Shown piece after piece: positions 8,168 to 18,997 of a DNA stretch of 64,000 nucleotides (positions are counted from its first letter, which is position 1; each line of letters begins with the position of its first letter). Below the pieces are notes generated by a model, which ran no database searches, had not been told where the DNA came from, and saw only the letters and a list, made by a program, of their open reading frames with translations. The position numbers were made by a program, and so were the translations under genes. The DNA is from Deltaproteobacteria bacterium (GTDB lineage Bacteria > Bdellovibrionota_C > UBA2361 > SZUA-149 > JAITKM01), in assembly GCA_031278395.1 (NCBI GenBank), contig JAITKM010000007.1, positions 1 to 64,000 on the forward strand. The letters are read 5' to 3'.

Positions 8168-8288
8168 AGAACAGAACGGCGAAGATAAAGACGTGATTAA
8201 AACGGGAGAAAACAATGTTGTTCGGGTTGCCAGTAATTTACCGATGACAGAACCGCTGGCTTATTATGGGCAGATCATAAAAATATAA
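8168..8288 (+). pseudogene. Possible fragment of a substrate-binding protein gene
   Basis: One plus-strand frame reads VVRVASNLPMTEPLAYYGQ before a stop at 8286-8288. This resembles the first strand and PLTGPLAAYGQ element of branched-chain amino acid (LivK-type) ABC transporter binding proteins. Upstream the frame runs into the dispersed repeats, and nothing after the stop continues the family. If real, it is a short relic of the N-terminus. Confidence 0.3.
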
Positions 8289-8344
8289 TCAGCCAGACAT
8301 TATTTTCATTTTTTAGTAGCGACTATTTAAATCTATTGATTTTA

Positions 8345-9349
8345 TCATTTTTTCCTACAACATCTACCATGGCAAATACGTCTGTTTGAGCTGGAGGAAT
8401 TACTCGACAATAAAATTGCCGGGCAGTTATTCTCACAAGAAACAAAAACACCGTCTGGGCATTGTCTAACACAACTTGGACATTCATCATCACAAGCGAC
8501 TGTTATGGTGTTGTTGAGGCACGATTTAAGCGAACAAATAGACGAATTACTTTCGCTATTACTACTAGAACTTAGCGTAGAAAAAATACTACTAGTTAAT
8601 GTACTAGATTCAGAATTACTACTAGCCTCAGAACTTTCCAAACTTGATGATTCAAAAGAAGATTCTAAGCTTAAACTGCTTGAAAGACTTTGACTTAAAT
8701 TATTCGAGCTAGAATTACTAGAGGAGCTATTTATTAAAGAACTTGAATTTGATAATTCACTAGAGATACTAATACTAAGCGAATTTAAAGCGCTGGAACT
8801 AGACGAACTTGAAAAACTTGTGGGGATCGTTGAATCATATGAAAATTTATAATCATAACAACCTATATAAATATCGGCATATGGTTTATCAGGATGGCCG
8901 CAATAATAGTCATCAAATTCAGAAAATAATTCTAAAGTAATGGTAAAATAAACATCTGAACTATTCCCAAGAATATCGTTTGGTGAAATTTGGTAAGTAA
9001 TATCTACTGATTGTGGTATTGTTGCTAGCTCTGCATCATCCTTGGGTAATGGAGGAATAGCAGAAGTTAATTTTATACTATTTCTGTCCAAAGATATACC
9101 ATTAATAATCACAATAAGCTCACAACCACCATAACAATCAATCCAGACTACGTCTTTATTAGAGTAGTTTACTGCATTATAATAATCATTATCAGTAATC
9201 TTAAGCGACCTTTCGCCAACAGCATTAAGTAAATCAGTAAGGTCGGTTGCAAAACTTTGAGTGTTATAAAAAAAGAAAACTAATAGGAAAATAAATATAT
9301 TAAAAAACGTTTTGAAAATATTAAAGCATCGGATTTGATTTTGATACAT
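8345..9349 (-). CDS. Exported Ser-rich, Cys-tailed protein of unknown function
   Basis: 334 residues. The N-terminus has a strong hydrophobic segment (about residues 13-28, IFLLVFFFYNTQSFA) ending in a signal peptidase-like site. A roughly 140-residue domain follows, then a low-complexity serine linker (about 180-260) made of SSS, SNSS and LSSS units. The C-terminal 65 residues are rich in cysteine (CSLKSC, CDDECPSCVRQC, CENNC, CHGRCC). This suggests a secreted or surface-tethered protein with a disulfide-bonded tail. I do not recognise the family. It lies alone, downstream of the hairpin-rich element at 9359-9495. Confidence 0.75.
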   Translation of the reverse strand: MYQNQIRCFNIFKTFFNIFIFLLVFFFYNTQSFATDLTDLLNAVGERSLKITDNDYYNAVNYSNKDVVWIDCYGGCELIVIINGISLDRNSIKLTSAIPPLPKDDAELATIPQSVDITYQISPNDILGNSSDVYFTITLELFSEFDDYYCGHPDKPYADIYIGCYDYKFSYDSTIPTSFSSSSSSSALNSLSISISSELSNSSSLINSSSSNSSSNNLSQSLSSSLSLESSFESSSLESSEASSNSESSTLTSSIFSTLSSSSNSESNSSICSLKSCLNNTITVACDDECPSCVRQCPDGVFVSCENNCPAILLSSNSSSSNRRICHGRCCRKK

Positions 9350-9358
9350 GACTAACTA

Positions 9359-9495
9359 ACTCTCCATTGAAGCTATATAAACCACCTTAAAAGGTGGTCG
9401 GGAGAGTTCATTAATCAAACACACTTGATGACCCTTATGATTTTTAGGTTGAAACCCTGAACATATATCATAAGCTCCCCGACCAAGGGTCGAGG
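9359..9495. mobile_element. Hairpin-rich element resembling IS200/IS605 ends, or a structured RNA
   Basis: Four nested or adjacent stems are visible: ACTCTCC (9359-9365) with GGAGAGT (9401-9407), enclosing ACCACCTT with AAGGTGGT (9381-9398); CTTATGAT (9434-9441) with ATCATAAG (9467-9474); and CCCCGACC with GGTCGAGG (9477-9495, one mismatch). A subterminal GGTGG hairpin at one end and a CCCCGACC hairpin at the other are reminiscent of the palindromic ends of IS200/IS605 elements. No transposase or tnpB is present. It could be a non-autonomous remnant, or a non-coding RNA on either strand. Confidence 0.4.
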
Positions 9496-9818
9496 AAAAA
9501 TAGATAAAAGAAGAGTATAATAAATCTTCTCAAATATAAGTGTATTGAGCTAATGAGGCTCTCTTGCACCTTTTATCTGTGTTTTAAAAACACAATAAAG
9601 TACTCAGAACATAAATATTATTTATGCTCGTTACTCATTTATAGAATAAAACATATATAATCAAGCAAAATTTTATACTTCGATTTTAAAAAATTTACTT
9701 TTTGTCCAGAGAAAACCGGACAATCGAGGTCATTGGTGTTTATTGAGAACAGTAGCTGTGTATTTCCAGACAATTGGGATCATCGCGTTTATCTGGAGTT
9801 TATGTATGTATTGCGGCA
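9496..9818. other. Spacer downstream of lptB
   Basis: No gene seen. It holds a short inverted repeat (GTGTTTT with AAAACAC near 9589-9605) and two diverged copies of a unit about 50 bp apart, starting CCGGACAATCGAGGTCAT (9716) and CCAGACAATTGGGATCAT (9766). Confidence 0.5.
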
Positions 9819-10556
9819 TTACATTTTAAAGTCTTCGCCCAAATAATATTGCCTTGCAATTTTAGAATCTGTAATTTCTTGCGGCGTGCCAGTCTCCACA
9901 ACTTTGCCATCTGTAAGAATATAGGCTCTATCACAAATGCCCAACGTCTCACGAACATTGTGGTCTGTAATTAAAATCCCAATGCCTTTTTTCTGCAGCC
10001 CCTTCACCAAAACTTGCAGATCTCCCACAATAATTGGATCAATCCCCGCAAACGGTTCGTCCAATAACATAAATTTAGGCGAACAGGCCAAAGCCCTAGC
10101 AATTTCTACACGCCGCCGCTCACCACCAGAAAGAGAGTAGGCTTTGCTTTTCTCAACTTTTTGTAAAGCCAGCTCAGTAATTAATTCATTCAGCCGATTA
10201 ACTTGTCTGCGCCTGTCACCTTCATATTCTGGCAAAATTTCTAACACTGCTAAAATATTTTCCTGTACTGTCAACTTCCGAAAAACAGAACTTTCCTGCG
10301 GTAAATAAGTTAAGCCCGCCCTAGCTCGCAAATACATCGGCTCGCTCGTAATATCTAAATCGTCAATAATAACTGAGCCAGAATCAGGCTTAACTAACCC
10401 CACCGCCATGTAAAACGAAGTCGTTTTCCCAGCGCCATTAGGTCCAAGTAAGCCTACAATTTCACCAGATTTAACCTCAAACGACACCCCATTGACCACG
10501 GGTCGCTCATCGTAAATTTTAACTAAGTCTTGGCATTTTAAAATATGCATATCCAT
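9819..10556 (-). CDS. lptB: LPS export ABC transporter ATP-binding protein LptB
   Basis: 245 residues, a single ABC ATPase domain: Walker A GPNGAGKT at 38-45, Q-loop region YLPQE, signature LSGGERRR near 143-150 and Walker B FMLLDEP. LptB powers extraction of lipopolysaccharide from the inner membrane with LptF/G and LptC. The gene order lptC-lptA-lptB is the classical one, and lptB starts 6 bp after lptA. RpoN, which often follows in proteobacteria, is absent here. Length and motifs are those of the family. It is the last gene of the long minus-strand run that starts at bactofilin. Confidence 0.96.
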   Translation of the reverse strand: MDMHILKCQDLVKIYDERPVVNGVSFEVKSGEIVGLLGPNGAGKTTSFYMAVGLVKPDSGSVIIDDLDITSEPMYLRARAGLTYLPQESSVFRKLTVQENILAVLEILPEYEGDRRRQVNRLNELITELALQKVEKSKAYSLSGGERRRVEIARALACSPKFMLLDEPFAGIDPIIVGDLQVLVKGLQKKGIGILITDHNVRETLGICDRAYILTDGKVVETGTPQEITDSKIARQYYLGEDFKM

Positions 10557-10562
10557 AAAAAA

Positions 10563-11102
10563 TTATCTTTTATTTACAAAATCAACTTTTACCCTACCCT
10601 CTGCCACACTGCGTTGCTCCTTAATAAAAATAATAATTTTGTCTGCTGTTAATTTATTAGTTTTGTCAATCACTTCTGGTGAGCCAATCATGGTTATCTT
10701 GTCTTCCAAAATATCATACTCCGCCCGATTGGCACGAGCTGACATATCTGTACCTTTAGTCATAGTAACATTATTATTGAAAATAATTTTTTCTAGTTTG
10801 TTCTCTTTATTATAAGTTCCAGCCATAGTTTCGGACTTTAAAACCATATCTTCACGCGTTACCACGACATTACCTTTATACTCAAAAATTCTTTTATTAG
10901 CGTCCAGAGTTACTGTATCAGAAGTAATCTTCACAGGAATATTACTATCTCGATTAAAATTTCCAAAATCTTTACTCAATACATTCTGCTTAGCCACAGA
11001 CTCCGCCGCACTACTCGCTGCCTCAGCTAAAACCACTCGGCTCTCAACCAGAAGTAAAATAATAAACAGCATTAACCCTAAAACTTTTTTCATTACTTTC
11101 AT
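10563..11102 (-). CDS. lptA: LPS transport periplasmic protein LptA (OstA-like)
   Basis: 179 residues with a signal peptide (VLGLMLFIILLLVESRVVLAEA) and an OstA/LptA beta-jellyroll region. Typical phrases are VKITSDTVTLDANKRIFEYK, GNVVVTREDMVLKSETM and ANRAEYDILEDKITM. LptA forms the periplasmic bridge carrying LPS from LptC to LptD. The ATG overlaps the stop of lptC by 4 bp and lptB follows after 6 bp, so the three are translationally linked. Confidence 0.92.
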   Translation of the reverse strand: MKVMKKVLGLMLFIILLLVESRVVLAEAASSAAESVAKQNVLSKDFGNFNRDSNIPVKITSDTVTLDANKRIFEYKGNVVVTREDMVLKSETMAGTYNKENKLEKIIFNNNVTMTKGTDMSARANRAEYDILEDKITMIGSPEVIDKTNKLTADKIIIFIKEQRSVAEGRVKVDFVNKR

Positions 11103-11731
11103 TTTTGACTTTTCCTAAACCACGACCGAACTTCATTTTTGACTACCACTATATCAGTCGCAATTTCAACTTCTAAACCTACACCTTCTATCTCATAACT
11201 CGGTCCACGCAACTTAACTTTCGCTGGCGTTATAATCTTACCATCTTTCTCGTTAAAGGTTGCAATATTTGAATCAATCATAATTTCATTATTGAGTTTA
11301 ACTTTGATATTACCTTCTAAATCAACTCTTTTAACTTGGTTTTTCTCAGCAATAATTCTGGCTGAAAGTGCATCAATTGCTACAACTGTTCCGTCTTCTC
11401 GATAAATAACAATCTTAGCATTACGCATCCGAGTAGTCCCGCTTTGCATATCATAGTAGGCATCAGCCGCCTCAATTTCCCAATTTTTTACAGCATTTTT
11501 AATATCAGTGCGATGAAAATCCTGTAAATGAATAGCAAAATTATTATCATCTGCTAGACCTCCGCTCTGGATATTCGAAGCGCTGCCATCCTCCAGACTG
11601 CCTAAATCAACTAATAAAATATTTTGCTTACCAAGCGACTTATAAATAATAAATCCTATCAGAGACAACAAATATAAAACCCCCAAAATCATTAAAACGA
11701 TCTGTATTTTTCTAATATTAGTAAAAGTCAT
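11099..11731 (-). CDS. lptC: LPS export system protein LptC
   Basis: 210 residues with one N-terminal membrane anchor (about 11-29, LMILGVLYLLSLIGFIIY) and a periplasmic LptC/OstA-like fold (VKNWEIEAADAYYD, IVIYREDGTVVAIDALSARI, KIITPAKVKLRGPSYEIEG). LptC is bitopic and passes LPS from LptBFG to LptA. It follows atpC by 15 bp, which couples the ATP synthase and LPS export genes in one transcript. LptC is poorly conserved; order and topology support the call as much as sequence. Confidence 0.85.
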   Translation of the reverse strand: MTFTNIRKIQIVLMILGVLYLLSLIGFIIYKSLGKQNILLVDLGSLEDGSASNIQSGGLADDNNFAIHLQDFHRTDIKNAVKNWEIEAADAYYDMQSGTTRMRNAKIVIYREDGTVVAIDALSARIIAEKNQVKRVDLEGNIKVKLNNEIMIDSNIATFNEKDGKIITPAKVKLRGPSYEIEGVGLEVEIATDIVVVKNEVRSWFRKSQK

Positions 11732-11746
11732 TTTTTTCTGGGTAGA

Positions 11747-12169
11747 TTATTTTTTCCCTTCGACAAGTTCTAATTGAGCTTGAGTATAACGCAGTTCGCC
11801 TTTGATAAATTTCATTTCTATGCTGACATTACTCACACCAGCCTCTTTTAACTTGGCAAGTTCTTTGTTTAAGGCTTCAATTTTTAATTTAACTAGTTCA
11901 GGCGTTAAATCACTAGCAGTTGTAACATTATCTGTTAAAATATTAAGATTACCATTTAAGACGTTAAATAATCCTTCTGAAATTGCAAACTTTTCTGTCC
12001 CGGCTTCAGTCTCTAATCTTAAAATACCCTGCCCTAAACCACCAACAAAATCACAATGATTAAACAAAATCTCAACCCAGCCATCATCAGCGGGTATCAT
12101 GGCGCTTGAGATTTTCGCCTCAAACACTTTCCTCTCTGGAGTTAATATTTCTATGTTAAATAAATTCAC
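11747..12169 (-). CDS. atpC: ATP synthase epsilon subunit
   Basis: 140 residues. N-terminal beta-sandwich (FNIEILTPERKVFEAKISSAMIPADDG, VGGLGQGILRLET) followed by a C-terminal helical hairpin (LKIEALNKELAKLKEAG). It is part of the F1 central stalk and regulates hydrolysis. It lies after atpD in the usual gamma-beta-epsilon order and 15 bp before lptC. Confidence 0.94.
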   Translation of the reverse strand: MNLFNIEILTPERKVFEAKISSAMIPADDGWVEILFNHCDFVGGLGQGILRLETEAGTEKFAISEGLFNVLNGNLNILTDNVTTASDLTPELVKLKIEALNKELAKLKEAGVSNVSIEMKFIKGELRYTQAQLELVEGKK

Positions 12170-12217
12170 AATCTAATTACCTCAAAAATCAACGAACGAC
12201 TAAGGACAAAAACTCCC

Positions 12218-13672
<1,455 letters not shown>

Positions 13673-14575
13673 TTATTTTACAGCGTTTGCGCCACCCAGC
13701 ACGTCCAACAACTCAGTTGTAATTGAACTCTGCCTAGCTCGATTATAAAATAGTTTTAAATTTGCTATTAATTCATCTGCGTTATGTGTTGCCGAATCCA
13801 TGGCTGTCATTCTTGCCGCGTGTTCACTAGTTTTAGCAATAAAAATCGCTTGCTTAATTATTACAGTCATCATAATCGGCATAACTTTTGCCAAAATATC
13901 TTGTGGACTTGAACTATATTTAACGCCTCGCGTTGAAACTCCAGTCCCTTTGACTTGCCCTAAGGATTCTTTATTCAATGCCAGATCAACTACTGAAAAA
14001 GGTAAAATTTTTTCAATCACAACTTTCTGGCTAACTGTAGAGTTAAACTTAGTATAACAAATATAGAGTTTATCACACTTGCCGCTAATAAAATCTCCGA
14101 TAACTTCGTAAGTTAATTCCTCGATAGGCCACAATTGTATTTGTTCTGGCAAATCAATATATTCGCGAACAACCTGATAATTTAGACGTCTAGCTATATT
14201 AACCGCCTGCCTGCCAAACAACACAAATTCAACTTCTGCTCCAAAGCTAGCAACTTCTTCCTCTAAAGCTTTAAACAAATTTACATTATAACCTCCGCAC
14301 AAGCCGCGATCAGCCCCAATTACAATGATTCTAACTTTATTAATCTTTTTGCGATGTTCTAAAAGTGGATGAGCAAATATTGCTCCCTGACGTTTAACAT
14401 CCTCAATCGAGTTGATTATTATCTCACCCAGTTTAAAGGCAAAATTTTGTCCATTATGCATCAAATCTTGAGCTTTCTTAAGTTTCGCCGCAGAGACTAA
14501 CTTCATGGCCTTAGTAATCTGCTTGGTACTTCCAACTGAAGTAATTCGACGCCGTATTTCCTTTAAAACAGACAT
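13673..14575 (-). CDS. atpG: ATP synthase gamma subunit
   Basis: 300 residues. It has the N-terminal helix (LKEIRRRITSVGSTKQITKAMKLVSAAKL), the Rossmann-like centre with ADRGLCGGYN, and the C-terminal helix ending ARQSSITTELLDVLGGANA. This is the rotating shaft of F1. It lies between atpA and atpD as expected. Confidence 0.97.
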   Translation of the reverse strand: MSVLKEIRRRITSVGSTKQITKAMKLVSAAKLKKAQDLMHNGQNFAFKLGEIIINSIEDVKRQGAIFAHPLLEHRKKINKVRIIVIGADRGLCGGYNVNLFKALEEEVASFGAEVEFVLFGRQAVNIARRLNYQVVREYIDLPEQIQLWPIEELTYEVIGDFISGKCDKLYICYTKFNSTVSQKVVIEKILPFSVVDLALNKESLGQVKGTGVSTRGVKYSSSPQDILAKVMPIMMTVIIKQAIFIAKTSEHAARMTAMDSATHNADELIANLKLFYNRARQSSITTELLDVLGGANAVK

Positions 14576-14625
14576 AAATTGTTCATTTAAAATATTTAGT
14601 AATATCTCTAAAATTTAGAAAACCT

Positions 14626-16131
14626 TTATTTAAACTCCTCAGCTATCTTATTCATAGCTTTTTTTAATACCTCAACCTCTCCATCTTCAAATGCTCCAGT
14701 ATTTTTAATTTTATTTAAAACCTGCCCACAGTTTGCGTTAACATACTCATGCAGGCGTTCTTCAAACTTTGCAATCTGTGTTAGCTGTAAAGAGTCTAAA
14801 TATCCTAGATTTGCAGCTAAAATAGAGATAATCTGTAGTTCGACAGCCAAAGGCTTATACTGTGATTGTTTTAACATTTCAACCAAACGCTCCCCACGAT
14901 GTAATTGAGCTTTAGTAGAAGCATCCAGATCAGAACCAAATTGAGCAAAAGATTTTTTTTCACGATATTGAGCTAAATCCAAACGTAAGGTCCCAGCTAT
15001 TTTTTTCATAGCTTTAATTTGCGCTGCACCACCCACACGCGACACTGAAAGTCCCACATTGATTGCAGGTCGCACACCAGAAAAAAACAAATCAGACTCT
15101 AAATAAATTTGCCCATCCGTAATAGAAATCACATTCGTTGGAATATAAGCCGAGACATCGCCGGCTTGCGTTTCAATTATTGGCAGCGCAGTGAGCGATC
15201 CGCCACCATCTTCATCTCGCAGTTTCGCGGCACGCTCCAATAATCTTGAATGTAAGTAAAAGACGTCACCAGGATACGCTTCGCGCCCAGGTGGTCTACG
15301 CAATAAAAGTGAAATCGCACGATAAGCAACCGCATGCTTAGACAAATCATCGTAAACAATTAAAGCATGCTGACCATTATCCCTAAAATATTCGCCAATT
15401 GCACAACCCGTATAAGGCACAATATACGATAACGGAGCCGGCTCGGAAGCTGTTGCCGCAACCACAATGGTATGCTCCAGAGCACCATGTTCTTTTAGTT
15501 TATCAACCACTTGAGCGACACTTGAACGTTTTTGTCCAATTGCAACATAAATACAAATACAATTTTTATTCTTTTGGTTAATAATAGTGTCCAATGCCAA
15601 AGCAGTTTTGCCAGTTTGTCTATCGCCAATAATTAATTCTCTTTGACCACGTCCAATTGGCACCATTGAATCAATAGCTTTTAAACCTGTTTGCAGCGGC
15701 TCAGTAACTGATTTTCTTTTCACAATGCCAGGAGCTTTGATTTCAACATGCCTTCTTTCCTGAGTTAGAATTTCACCTAGTCCATCAATAGGTTGTCCTA
15801 AGGCATTGACCACGCGACCAATTAAGTTATCACCAACTGGCACATCAACAATCCGATTAGTTCTTTTAACTGTAGCGCCTTCCATGATATCCCCAACTTC
15901 ACCCATCAACACTGCACCGACATTATCTTCTTCAAGATTTAAAGCAATTCCAAACACACCTTTGCCAAAATCAAGTAGCTCTCCCGCTGCACAATTTGTT
16001 AGCCCATAAATCCTAGCAATACCATCACCAACCGAGAGGACTGTCCCAATTTCATCTAGTTTTAAATCACTCTGATAACCACTAATTTGTTCACTTAATA
16101 TTCGACTAATCTCGCTAGCTTTTATTTCCAT
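14626..16131 (-). CDS. atpA: ATP synthase alpha subunit
   Basis: 501 residues, the non-catalytic nucleotide-binding F1 subunit. P-loop GDRQTGKT at 169-176, the [13 protein letters not shown] segment and the [32 protein letters not shown] block are present. Full length. It is preceded by atpH with a 25-bp gap. Confidence 0.98.
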   Translation of the reverse strand: MEIKASEISRILSEQISGYQSDLKLDEIGTVLSVGDGIARIYGLTNCAAGELLDFGKGVFGIALNLEEDNVGAVLMGEVGDIMEGATVKRTNRIVDVPVGDNLIGRVVNALGQPIDGLGEILTQERRHVEIKAPGIVKRKSVTEPLQTGLKAIDSMVPIGRGQRELIIGDRQTGKTALALDTIINQKNKNCICIYVAIGQKRSSVAQVVDKLKEHGALEHTIVVAATASEPAPLSYIVPYTGCAIGEYFRDNGQHALIVYDDLSKHAVAYRAISLLLRRPPGREAYPGDVFYLHSRLLERAAKLRDEDGGGSLTALPIIETQAGDVSAYIPTNVISITDGQIYLESDLFFSGVRPAINVGLSVSRVGGAAQIKAMKKIAGTLRLDLAQYREKKSFAQFGSDLDASTKAQLHRGERLVEMLKQSQYKPLAVELQIISILAANLGYLDSLQLTQIAKFEERLHEYVNANCGQVLNKIKNTGAFEDGEVEVLKKAMNKIAEEFK

Positions 16132-16156
16132 AAAGTAATCTCAATCTGTATTAATA

Positions 16157-16699
16157 TTATCCTATACTTTCTCCCAATTTTTCCAACTTACCTCTAATAG
16201 ACCCATCAAAAACTTTTCCATCATATTTTATTACCATTCCACCGAGAAGTTCATAATCAACAACCCATTCAAAAACTAACCGCCCTAAAATTGAAACTTG
16301 CACTCGGCTTTCATATTCCGCCTTTTCCAAAGCTCCCACTTCTCTAGCTGTTTCAATCCTAACTCGTACAATTTCCGCCTGCTTCTCCACTAAGTCAAGT
16401 AAAGCTTGGGTGATTTCTGGTAACTCCACAATTCGGTTATTTTCAAAAACCATCTCGATAAACTGTCTGGCTATCCCACTCAAACCCATTAACTCTACAA
16501 TGCCAGCCAAAGCGTTTTTTCTCTGTTCTTTGGGATACGCTGGATTTAAAATACACAAAGAAAGTTCTGGGGCAGTCTGCCAAAGTTCGACAAATTGAGC
16601 TAACTCTTGAGCGATAGCTGTAATATTATTCATTCCCTGATCAACCTTAAACAAGGCCTTTGCATATCGATTTGCTAATTTACTAATACCTTTTGCCAT
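16157..16699 (-). CDS. atpH: ATP synthase delta subunit
   Basis: 180 residues with the OSCP/delta pattern: N-terminal helical domain (LANRYAKALFKVDQ), the NPAYPKEQRKNALAGIVEL block, and the C-terminal VDYELLGGMVIKYDGKVFDGSIRGKLEKL. It joins F1 to the b-subunit stalk. It starts 8 bp after the upstream b gene. Confidence 0.95.
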   Translation of the reverse strand: MAKGISKLANRYAKALFKVDQGMNNITAIAQELAQFVELWQTAPELSLCILNPAYPKEQRKNALAGIVELMGLSGIARQFIEMVFENNRIVELPEITQALLDLVEKQAEIVRVRIETAREVGALEKAEYESRVQVSILGRLVFEWVVDYELLGGMVIKYDGKVFDGSIRGKLEKLGESIG

Positions 16700-16707
16700 A
16701 AAAACAA

Positions 16708-17277
16708 TTATACCATATTGTTCATAGATCTATTTAACAGTACCTCCAACACATTCCCTCTCAACTGTTTGTCCTGCTCTTCAGACATTTGTTTAAATTT
16801 TTCGCTTGCCTCAGCTAAGGCAATTTTAAAAACTTCTTGTTCAATTTCTGTCTCTGCCTTGGCTAATTCCTTATCGATTTGAGTTTGTACCTCTGCTAAA
16901 ATTTTATCTGATTTCTGCAGCGCCTTGGCTAAAATCCGATCCTTTTGAATTTCTCCTTCTTTTTTATATTTTAAAATAATTCCAATTTTTTCGTCTTCTA
17001 ATCTGTTTTTACGTTTGTTAATAGCTTGAGCTGACTGTTCAGCCTCAGCTAACTGTTCAGCTGAGCGTTGCATAAATTTCTCAATTGCCTTGGATGAATT
17101 TTGAATATGGACGCGCAAATATTTTTTATAAACGAAAATCAGCAGAAGAAGATAAACTCCAAAATTTATAGCTGGAATAGTTAGACTTTCAATCCCGACA
17201 GCTTGCTCACCATGTTCTGCAAAAGCCGACTTAACATAATTCCCAAAAACAAAAAAAATAACCAAAACTTTCAACAT
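16708..17277 (-). CDS. atpF: ATP synthase b subunit (with signal-like N-terminus)
   Basis: 189 residues. Two hydrophobic stretches lie at the N-terminus: a signal-like one (MLKVLVIFFVFGNYVKSAFA) and the membrane anchor of the stalk (about 32-52, INFGVYLLLLIFVYKKYL). A long charged coiled coil follows (about 60-170). It forms the peripheral stalk with the second b-type protein encoded just upstream. The extra leader-like segment before the anchor fits deltaproteobacterial atpF as I know it. Confidence 0.9.
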   Translation of the reverse strand: MLKVLVIFFVFGNYVKSAFAEHGEQAVGIESLTIPAINFGVYLLLLIFVYKKYLRVHIQNSSKAIEKFMQRSAEQLAEAEQSAQAINKRKNRLEDEKIGIILKYKKEGEIQKDRILAKALQKSDKILAEVQTQIDKELAKAETEIEQEVFKIALAEASEKFKQMSEEQDKQLRGNVLEVLLNRSMNNMV

Positions 17278-17285
17278 ATTTCTAT

Positions 17286-17741
17286 TTAATGAATTATTGT
17301 GTGCGAAACATGCTCATTTAATAATCTCAAATACGTCTCGTCAGCTAATTTTTTGGCTTCTAGTAATAATTCCTGCCTAGCTCTTTCTTTCAAGATTAAA
17401 ATTTGCTTTCTAGCATTTTCTAATTCTTGACTAGCTTCCAGACGCGCTGCTTCAATTATCTTTTCTGCTTCAGCTTTTGCAACAGTAGTAATTTCGTTTC
17501 TTCCTTTAATCCCTAGCAATTTGGCAGTCTTAACTTCGTTTTCAATAAATTCCATAATTTTTTGTGTATCCTTTTTTAGCAACAACGCCCTTTTTTCGTC
17601 GCCAGTAGTTCTAGCTTCACGTAATTCTAAAAGCTGGAACATTGTTTTAAAAAAGTAACGGCTTAAAATCTGCCAAAGAACAAGAAAAATAATGACTGAG
17701 CTAATAAATAGTTGTAAAAGTGGATTTTCAAATATTTCCAT
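17286..17741 (-). CDS. atpF': ATP synthase b' subunit
   Basis: 151 residues: an N-terminal membrane segment (LQLFISSVIIFLVLWQIL) then a coiled coil with the AKAEAEKIIEAARLEASQELENARKQ type of heptads. Two distinct b-type genes in tandem (this and 16708-17277) imply a b/b' heterodimeric stalk. It lies 8 bp after bactofilin and 8 bp before the next gene. Confidence 0.88.
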   Translation of the reverse strand: MEIFENPLLQLFISSVIIFLVLWQILSRYFFKTMFQLLELREARTTGDEKRALLLKKDTQKIMEFIENEVKTAKLLGIKGRNEITTVAKAEAEKIIEAARLEASQELENARKQILILKERARQELLLEAKKLADETYLRLLNEHVSHTIIH

Positions 17742-17749
17742 AAAAAAAT

Positions 17750-18136
17750 TTAAATTTCGTTAATTTTGACTGTATTTTCTGGATTCTGCATCTCGCAACC
17801 GCCAGAAAACACAACTCCATCTTGAATTATAATCTTCGAAGCTGCAATATTGCCTTTAACTACGGCTGGCACACATAATTCTATGCACTCCTCAGCTAAG
17901 ATATCACCTACAATACTGCCAAAAACTTTAATTTTTCTGGTTACAACATTACCTTCAATTTTTGATTTTACCCCGATAAAGATTTCGCCATCAGAATAAA
18001 TTTTGCCTTTTATTTCGCCGTCGACTTGCATACCGCTGGCAAGTTCAACTGTGCCAATAATTTTTGAGCCTTCAATAATATTCCCTTTAACGGATGAAAC
18101 ACTTCCATATGGGGTTTGTTTTTCTACAACTGTCAT
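17750..18136 (-). CDS. Bactofilin (polymer-forming cytoskeletal protein)
   Basis: A right-handed beta-helix protein of the bactofilin family, with repeated turns such as GNIIEGSKIIGTVELASGMQVDGEIKG and later GSIVGDILAEECIEL. Bactofilins polymerise without nucleotide and act in cell shape or envelope organisation. I start at the ATG at 18136 (MTVVEKQTPYG), since the longer frame from 18181 adds 15 residues unlike the family. Neither start has a strong ribosome binding site. It is first in the atp-lpt run; bactofilin next to atpF'/atpF is a layout known from Geobacter-type genomes. Confidence 0.88.
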   Translation of the reverse strand: MTVVEKQTPYGSVSSVKGNIIEGSKIIGTVELASGMQVDGEIKGKIYSDGEIFIGVKSKIEGNVVTRKIKVFGSIVGDILAEECIELCVPAVVKGNIAASKIIIQDGVVFSGGCEMQNPENTVKINEI

Positions 18137-18181
18137 AAAAAATCCAATGGTTAAATGGTTAAGCGCTGGACAAACAAGCAT

Positions 18182-18997
18182 AATTTGTTATTCCAAACAA
18201 TATTTTTTTTATAATAGTCATTATATTAACAAAATAGCTTGACAAGAAGTTAAAATTTAAATTAAAAAGGACACTTGTCGGGATCTTTTGAGATCATGGT
18301 TTTCGTTCAAAAAACAATCTAACAAAAAAAGGTGGTGATTCTTCTAAAACTTTTCGTGTAGGTGTTTGTTTTTTTTAACCATGCTTGCTGGTCAAAAATT
18401 GGTACCATTTGATTAGCGGCTGTATTTTTAGCTGTTGTGTTTTTGTGTAGTTAGTTTTTCTTTATATCTATGAAATTAGAAAATTTTTGATAAAGTGGGA
18501 AATATTAATTCTTCCCTTATCTTACTCTCAGGAGTAACATTTTCAAAATCATAGACTATATTGAATAGTTGCTAGCTACATAAATACACGATGGCATTTT
18601 TTCTTCAAAGGTTTTTTAATCTTGAAAGATTTCCGAATACCAATCTGCTAATTAATATATCGAAAAAATTAAGAATCCGTGATATTGCCGATGAATTATC
18701 TTTAGTAGAAGTTATTCGAGTCACTTTTACTTTTTAGGTATGTTTTTTTGGTACCGGGTTATTTTATTTATTATTTTTTTCATAATCTTTATAACTATAA
18801 TATATTCAATTTATTTATTATTTTAAAACTAGTCTATGTATAAAAGTAACCCTATACCAAAAATACCTATAGAATAAGTATGTATTTATAATAATGAATC
18901 TTTTCAAATTATTGAAAATAATATTTATTCCCCTTCCATTAGTGTGACCTAGATTAATGGCAAAATATTAATTTTAAAATTAACAAAGTTAAAATTT
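18182..18997. other. Long intergenic region between divergent genes
   Basis: About 800 bp without a clear gene, containing the promoters of bactofilin (leftward) and of the 18998 gene (rightward). It carries one good dispersed repeat (18842-18860), one degraded reverse copy (18749-18766), and a 48-codon frame at 18591-18737 (MAFFLQRFFNLERF...RIRDIADELSL) with no ribosome binding site. I do not call that frame as a gene. Confidence 0.5.
18842..18860 (+). repeat. Dispersed repeat copy
   Basis: AAAAGTAACCCTATACCAA, a close match to the consensus of the intergenic repeat family. Confidence 0.75.

Noticed and set aside
9359-9495. 6S RNA, tmRNA or RNase P RNA
   Set aside because: None of the conserved core motifs of these RNAs is present, although the region is clearly structured.
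18591-18737. 48-codon gene ending in a RIRDIADELSL segment that looks like a helix-turn-helix
   Set aside because: No ribosome binding site, no recognisable family, and it lies in AT-rich spacer; probably a chance frame.
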